45,297 nt of DNA from CAXTKD01 sp964244885. Its GTDB lineage: Bacteria; Pseudomonadota; Alphaproteobacteria; Sphingomonadales; Sphingomonadaceae. The notes under the pieces are model-generated. The model was given only the letters and a program-made list of their open reading frames with translations. It did not search any database and was not told the origin of the DNA. The position numbers and the translations under genes were made by a program. Numbering within the stretch: the first letter of the stretch is position 1; each line of letters begins with the position of its first letter. The stretch covers positions 1 to 45,297 of the forward strand of contig CAXTKD010000020.1 of the NCBI GenBank assembly GCA_964244885.1, read 5' to 3'. This document shows positions 28,234-35,907 of this stretch, piece after piece.

Positions 28234-30639
28234 ATGGTCCCTTTCGTGGGACTGAAAGCCGCAATCGCATCGGCCGCGACGCTGATCCCCGCACCGCCGG
28301 CCGGCTGGCCGCACGACCTTTCGGCATGGCGGCTGCCGGTCGCGGGCGTTCTCGCCGCGGTCTGGCTCGCCGCCGCGACCTGGGCGGTGATCCGCGGCGC
28401 GCGCGCGCGGCTGGAAGCGAGCGCGGCGCGGGAATGGGCGCTCCGCTTGCGCGGCCTGCTGATGACATCCCCCGGCGGCTATATCATCGTCGGCGGCGAC
28501 GGTTCGGCCTCGACTTCCGAGAACGTCCGCGAATGGCTCGGCCTTGGCCGGGTCGAGCGGCTGGAGGATCTCGCGCCCGGGGGCGACATCGGGCTGGTGC
28601 CGGACGACCTCGTGACGCTCCGCCGCCAGATCGAGGCGCTGACGATCGCGGGCGAGCAATTCTCGGATGTGGTGCGGAGCGTCAAGGGTCGCCGCCTGAT
28701 GGCGCGCGGCCTACCCGCGCCGCCGGAAGTCGCCGGGCCGCGGGGAGCGGTGATCTGGCTGCGCGAGACGACGCAGGAGCACGCTTCGTCCGAAGGCTTC
28801 CGAGCCGACTATCTGGCGATGGCCGCGCTGATGGAGGCCAATTCAGCCCTGGCGAGCGCCATGCCGGTGCCGATGTGGGTGCGAGGCCCCAACCTCCGGC
28901 TGGCGCGCGTCAATCCCGCCTATGCCGCGGCGGTCAACGCCGAATCGCCGGAACGCGTTGTCGCGGACGGTGTCGAGCTGGCGCAGGCCATTTCAAGACC
29001 TGCCGCCGGCAACCCGCACATCCGCGAGGAAACCGTCATCATCGACGGCGCCCGCCGCCTGCTGCGGATTATCGAGGTACCCCTCCCCGACGGCGGAGTC
29101 GGCGGCCTCGCCATCGATGTCACCGAGCGCGAGGAGGCGCGCGCCGAGCGCGACAGGCTGGAACGCGCGCAGACCGACACGCTGAACCGCCTCTCGGCCG
29201 GCGTCGCGCTGTTCGCCGCCGACCGCGGGCTGACCTTCTTCAACAAGGCGTTCGCGACGCTGTTCAAGCTCGAGGGCAGCTGGCTCGACGAGCGGCCCGA
29301 GTTCGACCGCGTGCTGGAGCAGATGCGCGATTCGGGGCGGCTGCCCGAGCAGCGCGACTTTCCGTCGTGGCGCGCGGTTCGCCGCGGCTGGTTCAACAAC
29401 GCGACCCAGGCGATCGAGGAGACCTGGCCGCTGCCCGACACCAGCATCATCCACGTCATCGCGCAGCCGCATCCCGACGGCGGTCTGCTGATGGTGTTCG
29501 AGGACAGGAGCGAGCAGCTCCGCCTGGCCTCGTCACGCGACACGCTGGCGCGCGTCCAGCAGGCGACGCTCGACAACCTGCACGAAGGCGTCGCGGTGTT
29601 CAGCGCCGATGGCCGCCTGCAATTCTCCAACGCGCGTCTTGCCGAGATATGGCGGCTGGATCCGCTGATGATGGGCGCGCGGCCGCATATCGATGAAATC
29701 CTCGCCGAGACGGCCTCCCTGACGCTGGATGACACCCGCGCCGCCACGGTTCGCGAAACGGTCCGGGCGACCACCAGTTCGGAGCGCCGCGAGGCGCGGA
29801 CGGCGCGGCTGTCGCTGACAGACGGCCGGCTGCTCGACTTCGCCGCCGTGCCGCTCCCCGACGGCAACGCGCTGTTCACCTATCTCGACGTGACCGATTC
29901 GGCGCGTATCGAAATCGCGTTGCGCGACCGCAACGACGCGCTGGAAGCCGCCGATCGGCTGAAGAGCGCCTTCGTCGCCAATGTGTCCTACGAGCTTCGC
30001 ACGCCGCTGACCGCGATCAGCGGTTTCGGCGAGATGCTGGCGGCGGGCTATGTCGGGACGCTGACCGAGCGGCAGGCCGAATATGTCGGCTCCATCATGA
30101 CCTCGTCACAGCGCCTGCAGCTGCTGATCGACGACATCCTCGACCTGGCGATCACCGAGGCGGGCGAGCTCGAGCTCGACATCGCGCCGGTGATGGTGGC
30201 GCCGGTGGTGCGCGCCGCGGTCGCGACGATCGCGATGGACGCCGAGGCGAAGAGCCTGCGGCTCGTCGCCGATATCGACGATGTCGGCAAGATCGAGGGG
30301 GACGAGCGCCGGCTCCGGCAGATGCTCAACAACGTCCTGCTGAACGCCATGCGGTTCACGCCGACCGGCGGGCAGATCATCGTCGAGACCGCGGCTGACA
30401 TCGACACCGTCTCTTTGACGGTTCGCGACAACGGCATCGGTATCCCCGAGGACGAGCAGGCGCGGGTGTTCGAGCGGTTCCGCAAGGGCTCGAACGCCGG
30501 GCCGCAGGGCGTCGGCCTCGGACTGGCGCTGGTCCGCGAGTTCGTCGAGCTACACCACGGCACGGTCGCGCTCAGGAGCATCGTGAACGAAGGCACCGAA
30601 GTCGTTATGCGGCTGCCGCGGCGGCAACCGGCGCCGTGA
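28234..30639 (+). CDS. divL: DivL-type PAS pseudo-histidine kinase with Tyr in the H box
   Basis: This 801-residue protein has a membrane span near residues 35-50, several PAS-like domains (about residues 70-550) and a C-terminal HisKA-HATPase pair. The H box reads NVSYELRTPLTAISGF: the phosphoacceptor His is replaced by Tyr586, as in Caulobacter DivL (Tyr550), which controls CckA and CtrA in cell-cycle and polarity signalling and does not act as an ordinary kinase. The ATP-binding side is intact (NNVLLNAMRFT, DNGIGIPEDE, GVGLGLALVREFV). The order ahcY, divL, tsaE is common in alphaproteobacteria, supporting orthology. ATG 28234 follows a hairpin; GTG 28246 is an alternative start. Its stop overlaps tsaE. 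Confidence 0.85.
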   Translation: MVPFVGLKAAIASAATLIPAPPAGWPHDLSAWRLPVAGVLAAVWLAAATWAVIRGARARLEASAAREWALRLRGLLMTSPGGYIIVGGDGSASTSENVREWLGLGRVERLEDLAPGGDIGLVPDDLVTLRRQIEALTIAGEQFSDVVRSVKGRRLMARGLPAPPEVAGPRGAVIWLRETTQEHASSEGFRADYLAMAALMEANSALASAMPVPMWVRGPNLRLARVNPAYAAAVNAESPERVVADGVELAQAISRPAAGNPHIREETVIIDGARRLLRIIEVPLPDGGVGGLAIDVTEREEARAERDRLERAQTDTLNRLSAGVALFAADRGLTFFNKAFATLFKLEGSWLDERPEFDRVLEQMRDSGRLPEQRDFPSWRAVRRGWFNNATQAIEETWPLPDTSIIHVIAQPHPDGGLLMVFEDRSEQLRLASSRDTLARVQQATLDNLHEGVAVFSADGRLQFSNARLAEIWRLDPLMMGARPHIDEILAETASLTLDDTRAATVRETVRATTSSERREARTARLSLTDGRLLDFAAVPLPDGNALFTYLDVTDSARIEIALRDRNDALEAADRLKSAFVANVSYELRTPLTAISGFGEMLAAGYVGTLTERQAEYVGSIMTSSQRLQLLIDDILDLAITEAGELELDIAPVMVAPVVRAAVATIAMDAEAKSLRLVADIDDVGKIEGDERRLRQMLNNVLLNAMRFTPTGGQIIVETAADIDTVSLTVRDNGIGIPEDEQARVFERFRKGSNAGPQGVGLGLALVREFVELHHGTVALRSIVNEGTEVVMRLPRRQPAP

Positions 30640-31085
30640 TGCGGCTGGCGAACGCCGCGGCGCTCGAAGCGGTCGGCGCCGAGCTGGCGGCGGTGGCGCG
30701 GGTGGGCGACGTCATCGCGCTGTCGGGCGAACTGGGGGCGGGCAAGACGACGCTGGCGCGCGGGTTGTTGCGCGGGCTGGGGCTGGAGAGCGAGGCGCCG
30801 AGCCCGACGTTCACCATCGTCCAGAGCTATGAGCCGCCCGAGGTCCGGTTACCGGTGTGGCATGTCGATCTCTACCGTCTTGATGAGGCGAGCGACGCCG
30901 AGGAGCTCGGGCTCGACGACGCCTACGATAGCGCGCTGACGTTGATCGAATGGCCCGAGCGGCTGGGCGGCCGGCTGCCGCGAAACGCGCTCCGCTTGAC
31001 GATCGACGGGTCGGGCGAGGCGGAACGGCGGTTGACAGCGGAGGTGCCGCCGGGTTGGGAGGCGCGGTGGCCGTTTCCGACATGA
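30639..31085 (+). CDS. tsaE: tRNA t6A synthesis ATPase TsaE
   Basis: TsaE is the ATPase that, with TsaB, TsaC and TsaD, makes threonylcarbamoyl-A37 in ANN-reading tRNAs. The 148-residue protein is of normal length and has the Walker A GELGAGKTTLARGLLRGLG, SPTFTIVQSYE, the DLYRLDEASDAEELGL motif and LIEWPERLGG. ATG 30639 overlaps the divL stop (TGATG); GTG 30636 would add one residue. Its stop overlaps amgK (ATGA). The t6A it makes is further modified by MtaB, encoded at 3198. Confidence 0.95.
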   Translation: MRLANAAALEAVGAELAAVARVGDVIALSGELGAGKTTLARGLLRGLGLESEAPSPTFTIVQSYEPPEVRLPVWHVDLYRLDEASDAEELGLDDAYDSALTLIEWPERLGGRLPRNALRLTIDGSGEAERRLTAEVPPGWEARWPFPT

Positions 31086-32029
31086 TCCCGCCGCCGGCGA
31101 CCCCGGCGTTCCTCGCGCGCGCCGGATGGGGGGATGCGCAGGTGCTGCCGCTCGCCGGCGACGCCTCGTTCCGGCGCTATTTCCGCGTCGCCGAGCCCGG
31201 ACGCAGCGCCGTCCTGATGGACGCGCCGCCGGACAAGGAGGACAGCCGGCCCTTCCTGGCGGTCGCCCGGCATCTCAACCGGCTTGGCTTCGCCGCCCCC
31301 ATTGCGCTGGCGGTCGATCTCGACGCGGGCCTGGTGCTGCTGGAGGACTTCGGCAACGCACGGGTCAATCCGGTGCTCGCCGCCGACCCGGCGCAAGAAG
31401 AGGCGATCTACGAGGCGGCGATCGACCTGCTGGTCGCGCTGCACCGGCACCCGCCGTGCGACGTGCCGCCCTATGACGAGGCCGTTCTGCTACGCGAGGT
31501 GGCGCTCCTGACCGACTGGTATCTGGAGGGTGGAGTCTACAACCTCTACACAGGGGCATGGAGTCGCGTTTTTGCTGCTTCGGGCGTTGCGGAAAGTCGT
31601 AACGTATTGGTATTGCGTGATTATCACGCCGACAATCTGATGCTGCTCGACCGGCCGGGGCTGCAGCGGCTCGGTTTGCTCGATTTTCAGGACGCGCTTG
31701 CGGGGCATCCCGCCTACGACCTTGTCTCGCTCCTTCAGGACGCGCGGCGCGATGTCGACCCGGGGCTGGAGGAGCGGATGATCGAGCGTTATCTCGCCGC
31801 GACCGGGCTGGACCGGGATAGCTTCCGCGCAGCCTACGAAGTGCTCGGGGCGCAGCGCAACACCAAGATCCTCGGCATCTTCTCGCGGCTCGCCAAGCGC
31901 GACGGCAAGACGCATTATCTCGACATGCAGCCGCGCGTCGCGGGCTACCTCAGGCGCAACCTCGCCCATCCCGCCCTCGCGCCGGTGCGCGACTGGTTCG
32001 CCGCCAACGCCCCGGAGATCGTCGCGTGA
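31082..32029 (+). CDS. amgK: N-acetylmuramate/N-acetylglucosamine kinase
   Basis: AmgK phosphorylates the anomeric carbon of MurNAc and GlcNAc; with MurU it recycles cell-wall sugar straight to UDP-MurNAc and bypasses fosfomycin-sensitive MurA. The 315-residue aminoglycoside-phosphotransferase-fold protein has LAGDASFRRYFRV at the N-terminus (ATP-binding loop), the catalytic LRDYHADNLML and the metal-binding LLDFQDALAGHPAYDLVSL. ATG 31082 (ATGA overlap with tsaE) is chosen; GTG 31067 would add five residues. The next gene is murU, overlapping by GTGA, which makes the assignment of substrate strong although based on context. Confidence 0.88.
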   Translation: MIPPPATPAFLARAGWGDAQVLPLAGDASFRRYFRVAEPGRSAVLMDAPPDKEDSRPFLAVARHLNRLGFAAPIALAVDLDAGLVLLEDFGNARVNPVLAADPAQEEAIYEAAIDLLVALHRHPPCDVPPYDEAVLLREVALLTDWYLEGGVYNLYTGAWSRVFAASGVAESRNVLVLRDYHADNLMLLDRPGLQRLGLLDFQDALAGHPAYDLVSLLQDARRDVDPGLEERMIERYLAATGLDRDSFRAAYEVLGAQRNTKILGIFSRLAKRDGKTHYLDMQPRVAGYLRRNLAHPALAPVRDWFAANAPEIVA

Positions 32030-32781
32030 CCAAGCCGCCGCTGTCGATTCGGCCCGATCCGGCGGTCGCCGTGCCGCAGGACGCGATGGTGCTCGCCGCC
32101 GGCCTCGGCAAGCGGATGCGGCCGCTGACCGCGACTCGGCCCAAGCCGCTGGTCGAGGTCGCGGGGCGGACGATGCTCGACCGCGCGCTCGACCGCATCC
32201 GCGCGGCGGGGATCGCGCGGGCGGTGGTCAACGTCCACTATCTCGCCGACCGGGTGGAGGCGCATCTGGCGGCGCGGCCGCAGGGCATCGAGGTCCGGCT
32301 GTCCGACGAGCGGGCGAAGCTGCTGGAGACCGGCGGCGGCGTGGCGAAGGCGCTGCCGCTGATCGAGAGCGACCCCTTCTACGTCGTCAACAGCGACAAT
32401 CTGTGGATCGACGGGCCGGTCGATACGCTCAAGCTGCTGGCGCAGCGCTGGGACGCCGGGGCGATGGACGCGCTGCTGTTGCTGGTGCCGCTGGCGCGCG
32501 CCGAAGGCTATGACGGCGGCGGCGACTTTCACATGGACGCGGCCGGCAAGCTCAAGCGCCGCAAGGGCGCGCGGATCGCGCCGTTCGTGTTCTCAGGGCT
32601 GCAGATTCTGTCGAAGCGGCTGCTCGACGGGGTGCCGGAAGGGGCGTTCTCGCTCAACTGGGCCTATGACAAGGCGCTCGCCGAGGGGCGGCTGTATGGG
32701 CTGGTGCATCAGGGGCTGTGGTTCCATGTCGGCACGCCGCAGGCGGTGACGGCGACCGAGGCGCGGTTGGCGAACGGTTGA
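32026..32781 (+). CDS. murU: N-acetylmuramate-1-phosphate uridylyltransferase
   Basis: MurU joins UTP to MurNAc-1-phosphate to give UDP-MurNAc in peptidoglycan recycling. The 251-residue protein is a sugar-1-phosphate nucleotidyltransferase: VLAAGLGKRMRPLTATRPKP binds the nucleotide, followed by VEVAGRTMLDRALDR, LLETGGGVAKALP and the metal-site VVNSDNLW (normally an Asp near here). A member of the family could act on other sugars, but pairing with amgK fits MurU. The GTG 32026 overlaps the amgK stop. A 134-bp inverted-repeat element lies between its end and addB. Confidence 0.87.
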   Translation: MTKPPLSIRPDPAVAVPQDAMVLAAGLGKRMRPLTATRPKPLVEVAGRTMLDRALDRIRAAGIARAVVNVHYLADRVEAHLAARPQGIEVRLSDERAKLLETGGGVAKALPLIESDPFYVVNSDNLWIDGPVDTLKLLAQRWDAGAMDALLLLVPLARAEGYDGGGDFHMDAAGKLKRRKGARIAPFVFSGLQILSKRLLDGVPEGAFSLNWAYDKALAEGRLYGLVHQGLWFHVGTPQAVTATEARLANG

Positions 32782-32783
32782 GC

Positions 32784-32917
32784 GACGCCCTTCGCCCGGC
32801 GCTGTCACCCCCACCTAACCTCCCCCATCGAAGGGGGAGGGACTTGGCTGTGCGTTGCAAGAAGGGCGTCCCCTCCCCTTCGATGGGGAGGGACAGGGTG
32901 GGGTGACAGCGCCGGGC
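32784..32917. repeat. MITE-like element of nested inverted repeats between murU and addB
   Basis: GCCCGGCGCTGTCACCCC (32794-32811) is the exact reverse complement of 32900-32917. The similarity continues inward, so each arm is about 50 bp and itself contains a palindrome of the type CTCCCCCATCGAAGGGGGAG. A second inverted pair, GACGCCCTTC (32784-32793) with GAAGGGCGTC (32851-32860), overlaps the first, so two foldings compete. No coding function is seen. It resembles dispersed MITE/REP elements of alphaproteobacteria. Confidence 0.7.
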
Positions 32918-32958
32918 ATCGACGCGCAGGCGGCGATGGCGATAGAGTGGCTGCGGCC

Positions 32959-35907
32959 ATGTCACCCCCCGCCGTCTTCACCATCCCGCCGCATGTGGCC
33001 TTTGTCGATGCGCTTGCCAAAGGCCTGATCGAGCGGACGCGCGGTGATCCGATGCGGCTGGCGCGGGGACTGGTGCTGCTGCCGAACCGCCGCGCGGTGC
33101 GCGCGCTGACGGAGGCGTTCGTGCGGCTGTCCGACGGCGGCGCGCTGCTGCTGCCGCGGATGACACCGATCGGCGATGTCGACGAGGACGAGGCGCTGGG
33201 GAGTTTCGCCGACGATATCGACATCGAGGGCGAGATGCTGCCCGGCGTCGAGAGCTGCGAGCGGCGGCTGCTGCTGGCGCAGATCGTGCGGAACTGGTCG
33301 CCGGGTATCGGCGCGGTCGAGGCGATGCGTCTGGGCGACGCGCTGGCGCGGACGCTCGACGGACTGGGCCGTGACGGCAAGGGCGCGGCGGAGCTGCTGG
33401 AGCTGCCGCCCGCCGAGGTCGCCGAGCATTGGCAGGCGAGCCTGAAATTCCTGACCTTGCTGGTCGAGCAATGGCCCGAGCGGCTGGCGCTGATCGGCAA
33501 GAGCGACCGCGCCGAGCGCGCCAACCTGCTGGTCGAGGCGCTGACCGCGCGCTGGCTGTCGCCTTCGCGGCCCGACCGGCTGGTGGTGGGCGCGGGCATC
33601 GTCGATGCCTCGCCCAGCGTCGCGGTGCTGCTGGGCGCGGTGGCGCGGCTGCCCGACGGGCTGGTGGTGCTGCCGGGACTCGACACCGACATGCCCGACG
33701 CGACGTGGAAGGCGATCCGCTGCCATTTGGACGACGCCGAGAGCCACGCGCGGCACAATAGCGAGAGCCACCCGCAGTTCGGTTTCCGCTGCCTGCTGGC
33801 GCGGATGAAGGTGCCACGCGGCGAGGTCGAGACCTGGCCGTGGGACGGCGGCATCGACGGGCCGGAGGCGCGGACCGCCGCGGTGGCGCGGGCGATGGCG
33901 CCGGCGCGCTTCACCGCCGACTGGGTGGGATCGGCGCTCGGGCCGGACGCGCTGAGCGGCGTGAAGTTCGTCGAGACGGCGACGGCGAACGAGGAGGCGC
34001 AGGTGATCTCGCTGGCGCTGCGGCGGCAGCTGGACCGGCCGGGCAAAACCGCGGCGCTGGTGACGCCCGACCGGGGGCTGGCGCGGCGCGTTGCGGGGCA
34101 TCTGGCGCGCTATGGCGTGGCGATCGATGATTCGGCGGGCACGCCGCTTCGCGTCGCGCCGCCGGGGACTTTGGTGCTGGCGCTGGCGGAGGCGGCGGCT
34201 CAGGGGTTCGCCCCTGCCCCGCTGCTGGCGGCGCTCAAGCATCCCTTGGTGTCGCCGGAGGGGCGTGACGAGCGGCTGGCGTGGCTGGACCGGGTGCGCG
34301 CGCTCGACCTGGCGCTGCGCGGGGTGCGGCCGCCGCCGGGGCTCGACAATGTCGGCGGGGCGATCGACGCGGCGATCAACGCCAAGCGCAATCCCGCCGA
34401 CCCGGCGCTGGCGGACTGGTGGGACGGGCTGTCGCCGCTGCTCGAGCCGCTGGAGCGGCTGTTCGGGCAGCGCACGTTCGGCATCGGCGCGCTGTTCGAG
34501 AAGGTTCGCGTTGCGGGTGAGGCGCTTGCGGGGGAGGAGCTTTGGCGCGGGCCCGCGGGGCGCGCGCTCGGCGATCTGTTCACGCAGATCGGCCAGCACG
34601 AGGACAAGCTGCAGCCGATCGAGCCGGCGGACGCGCCCGAGCTGATCGGGGCGTTTTTGCAGGACGCGGCGGTGCGGCCGCCGGGCCGGCATCCAAGGCT
34701 TGCGATCTATGGACTGCTTGAGGCGAGGCTGCAGCGCGCGGACCTGATGATCCTCGGCGGGCTGAACGAGGGCACCTGGCCGGCGCTGCCGAGCCCCGAC
34801 CCGTGGCTGGCGCCTTCGGCGCGCGCCGGGCTGGGGCTGCCGGGGCTGGACCGGCGCGTCGGGCTCGCGGCGCATGACTTCGTGCAGGCGATGGGCGCGC
34901 CGGAGGTGCTGGCGACCCGCGCGCGGCGCGACGAGGCCGCCCCTGCGGTGCCGTCGCGCTTCTGGCTGCGGCTGACGGCGCTTGCCGGAGAGGCGGCGGT
35001 GCAGGATGCCGAGCTGCTCGGGATCGCGCGCGCGCTCGACCGCTGCGATGCGCCGGCGCCGGCGAGCCGGCCGGCACCGAAGCCGCCCGCCGAGAAACGG
35101 CCGCGCAAGCTGTATGTGACGGGCGCGGAGAAGCTGAAGGCCGATCCGTACAGCTTCTATGCCGAGCAGATGCTCGGGCTGTCGAAACTCAAGCCCCTGG
35201 ACGAGGATCCGACGGCGGCGGAGCGCGGGACGTTCGTCCACAACATCCTCGAACGCTGGTTCGAGGACGGGGCGAACCTCGACACGCTCGCCGGCTATGC
35301 GGCGCTGCGGCTCAGCGAATGGGACCATCACCCGCTGATGCGCGCGCTGTGGGCGCCGCGGGTCGAGCGAATGATCGACTGGGTCGGCGAGGAGATGCGG
35401 CGTTGGCAGAAGCAGGGCTGGACTCCGATCCGAGCCGAGGCGCGCGGCACGGTGGCGATCGGCCCGGTGTCGCTGACCGGCAAGGCCGACCGCCTCGACC
35501 GCAATGCGGAAGGGTCGCTGGCGATCGTCGACTACAAGACCGGCGGAATTCCGAGCAACGCGCAGCTTGAGGGCGGCTTCTCCCTACAACTCGGGCTGCT
35601 CGCGTGGATGGCCGGGCAAGGCGCGTTCGGGGCGCCAGAGACGGTCGCGGCGCTCCGCTACTGGAAGCTGTCGGGCGGACGGACGGAGGGCGTGGCGAAG
35701 GATCCGCTCGTCCACGCGCGAAAGAGCTGGATTGAGATCGATGACTTCGCCGAGCGCAGCCGGCGCCATTTGCAGGCGCTGATCGACACCCTGCTGCTCG
35801 GCGACGAGCCCTTCACCGCCAAGCTGCATCCCGAGCATGCGACGCACTACACCGACCACGACCAAGTGGCGCGGGTGGCGGAATGGTGGGGCCGGGACGC
35901 GAAATGA
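32959..35907 (+). CDS. addB: Double-strand break repair protein AddB
   Basis: AddB is the partner of AddA in the helicase-nuclease that resects double-strand breaks for RecA (the role of RecBCD in E. coli). The 982-residue protein begins FTIPPHVAFVDALAKGL and LVLLPNRRAVRALTEAF, has a degenerate helicase-like middle (the ALVTPDRGLARRVAGHLARYG segment) and the block LMILGGLNEGTWPALPSPDPW, and ends with a PD-(D/E)XK nuclease domain (IVDYKTG, Asp858 and Lys860). I see no C-terminal Cys set for an Fe-S cluster as in Bacillus AddB. ATG 32959 is chosen; GTG 32947 is possible. Its stop overlaps addA (ATGA). Confidence 0.93.
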   Translation: MSPPAVFTIPPHVAFVDALAKGLIERTRGDPMRLARGLVLLPNRRAVRALTEAFVRLSDGGALLLPRMTPIGDVDEDEALGSFADDIDIEGEMLPGVESCERRLLLAQIVRNWSPGIGAVEAMRLGDALARTLDGLGRDGKGAAELLELPPAEVAEHWQASLKFLTLLVEQWPERLALIGKSDRAERANLLVEALTARWLSPSRPDRLVVGAGIVDASPSVAVLLGAVARLPDGLVVLPGLDTDMPDATWKAIRCHLDDAESHARHNSESHPQFGFRCLLARMKVPRGEVETWPWDGGIDGPEARTAAVARAMAPARFTADWVGSALGPDALSGVKFVETATANEEAQVISLALRRQLDRPGKTAALVTPDRGLARRVAGHLARYGVAIDDSAGTPLRVAPPGTLVLALAEAAAQGFAPAPLLAALKHPLVSPEGRDERLAWLDRVRALDLALRGVRPPPGLDNVGGAIDAAINAKRNPADPALADWWDGLSPLLEPLERLFGQRTFGIGALFEKVRVAGEALAGEELWRGPAGRALGDLFTQIGQHEDKLQPIEPADAPELIGAFLQDAAVRPPGRHPRLAIYGLLEARLQRADLMILGGLNEGTWPALPSPDPWLAPSARAGLGLPGLDRRVGLAAHDFVQAMGAPEVLATRARRDEAAPAVPSRFWLRLTALAGEAAVQDAELLGIARALDRCDAPAPASRPAPKPPAEKRPRKLYVTGAEKLKADPYSFYAEQMLGLSKLKPLDEDPTAAERGTFVHNILERWFEDGANLDTLAGYAALRLSEWDHHPLMRALWAPRVERMIDWVGEEMRRWQKQGWTPIRAEARGTVAIGPVSLTGKADRLDRNAEGSLAIVDYKTGGIPSNAQLEGGFSLQLGLLAWMAGQGAFGAPETVAALRYWKLSGGRTEGVAKDPLVHARKSWIEIDDFAERSRRHLQALIDTLLLGDEPFTAKLHPEHATHYTDHDQVARVAEWWGRDAK

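Noticed and set aside
32962..35331. Long minus-strand open frame (789 codons) opposite addB
   Set aside because: It is rich in Arg, Gln and His with no domain, and is the GC-driven shadow of addB, whose motifs are clear. Similar long antisense frames opposite mtaB (2949-4535), ahcY/divL (26695-28659) and addA (35847-37613) were rejected for the same reason.
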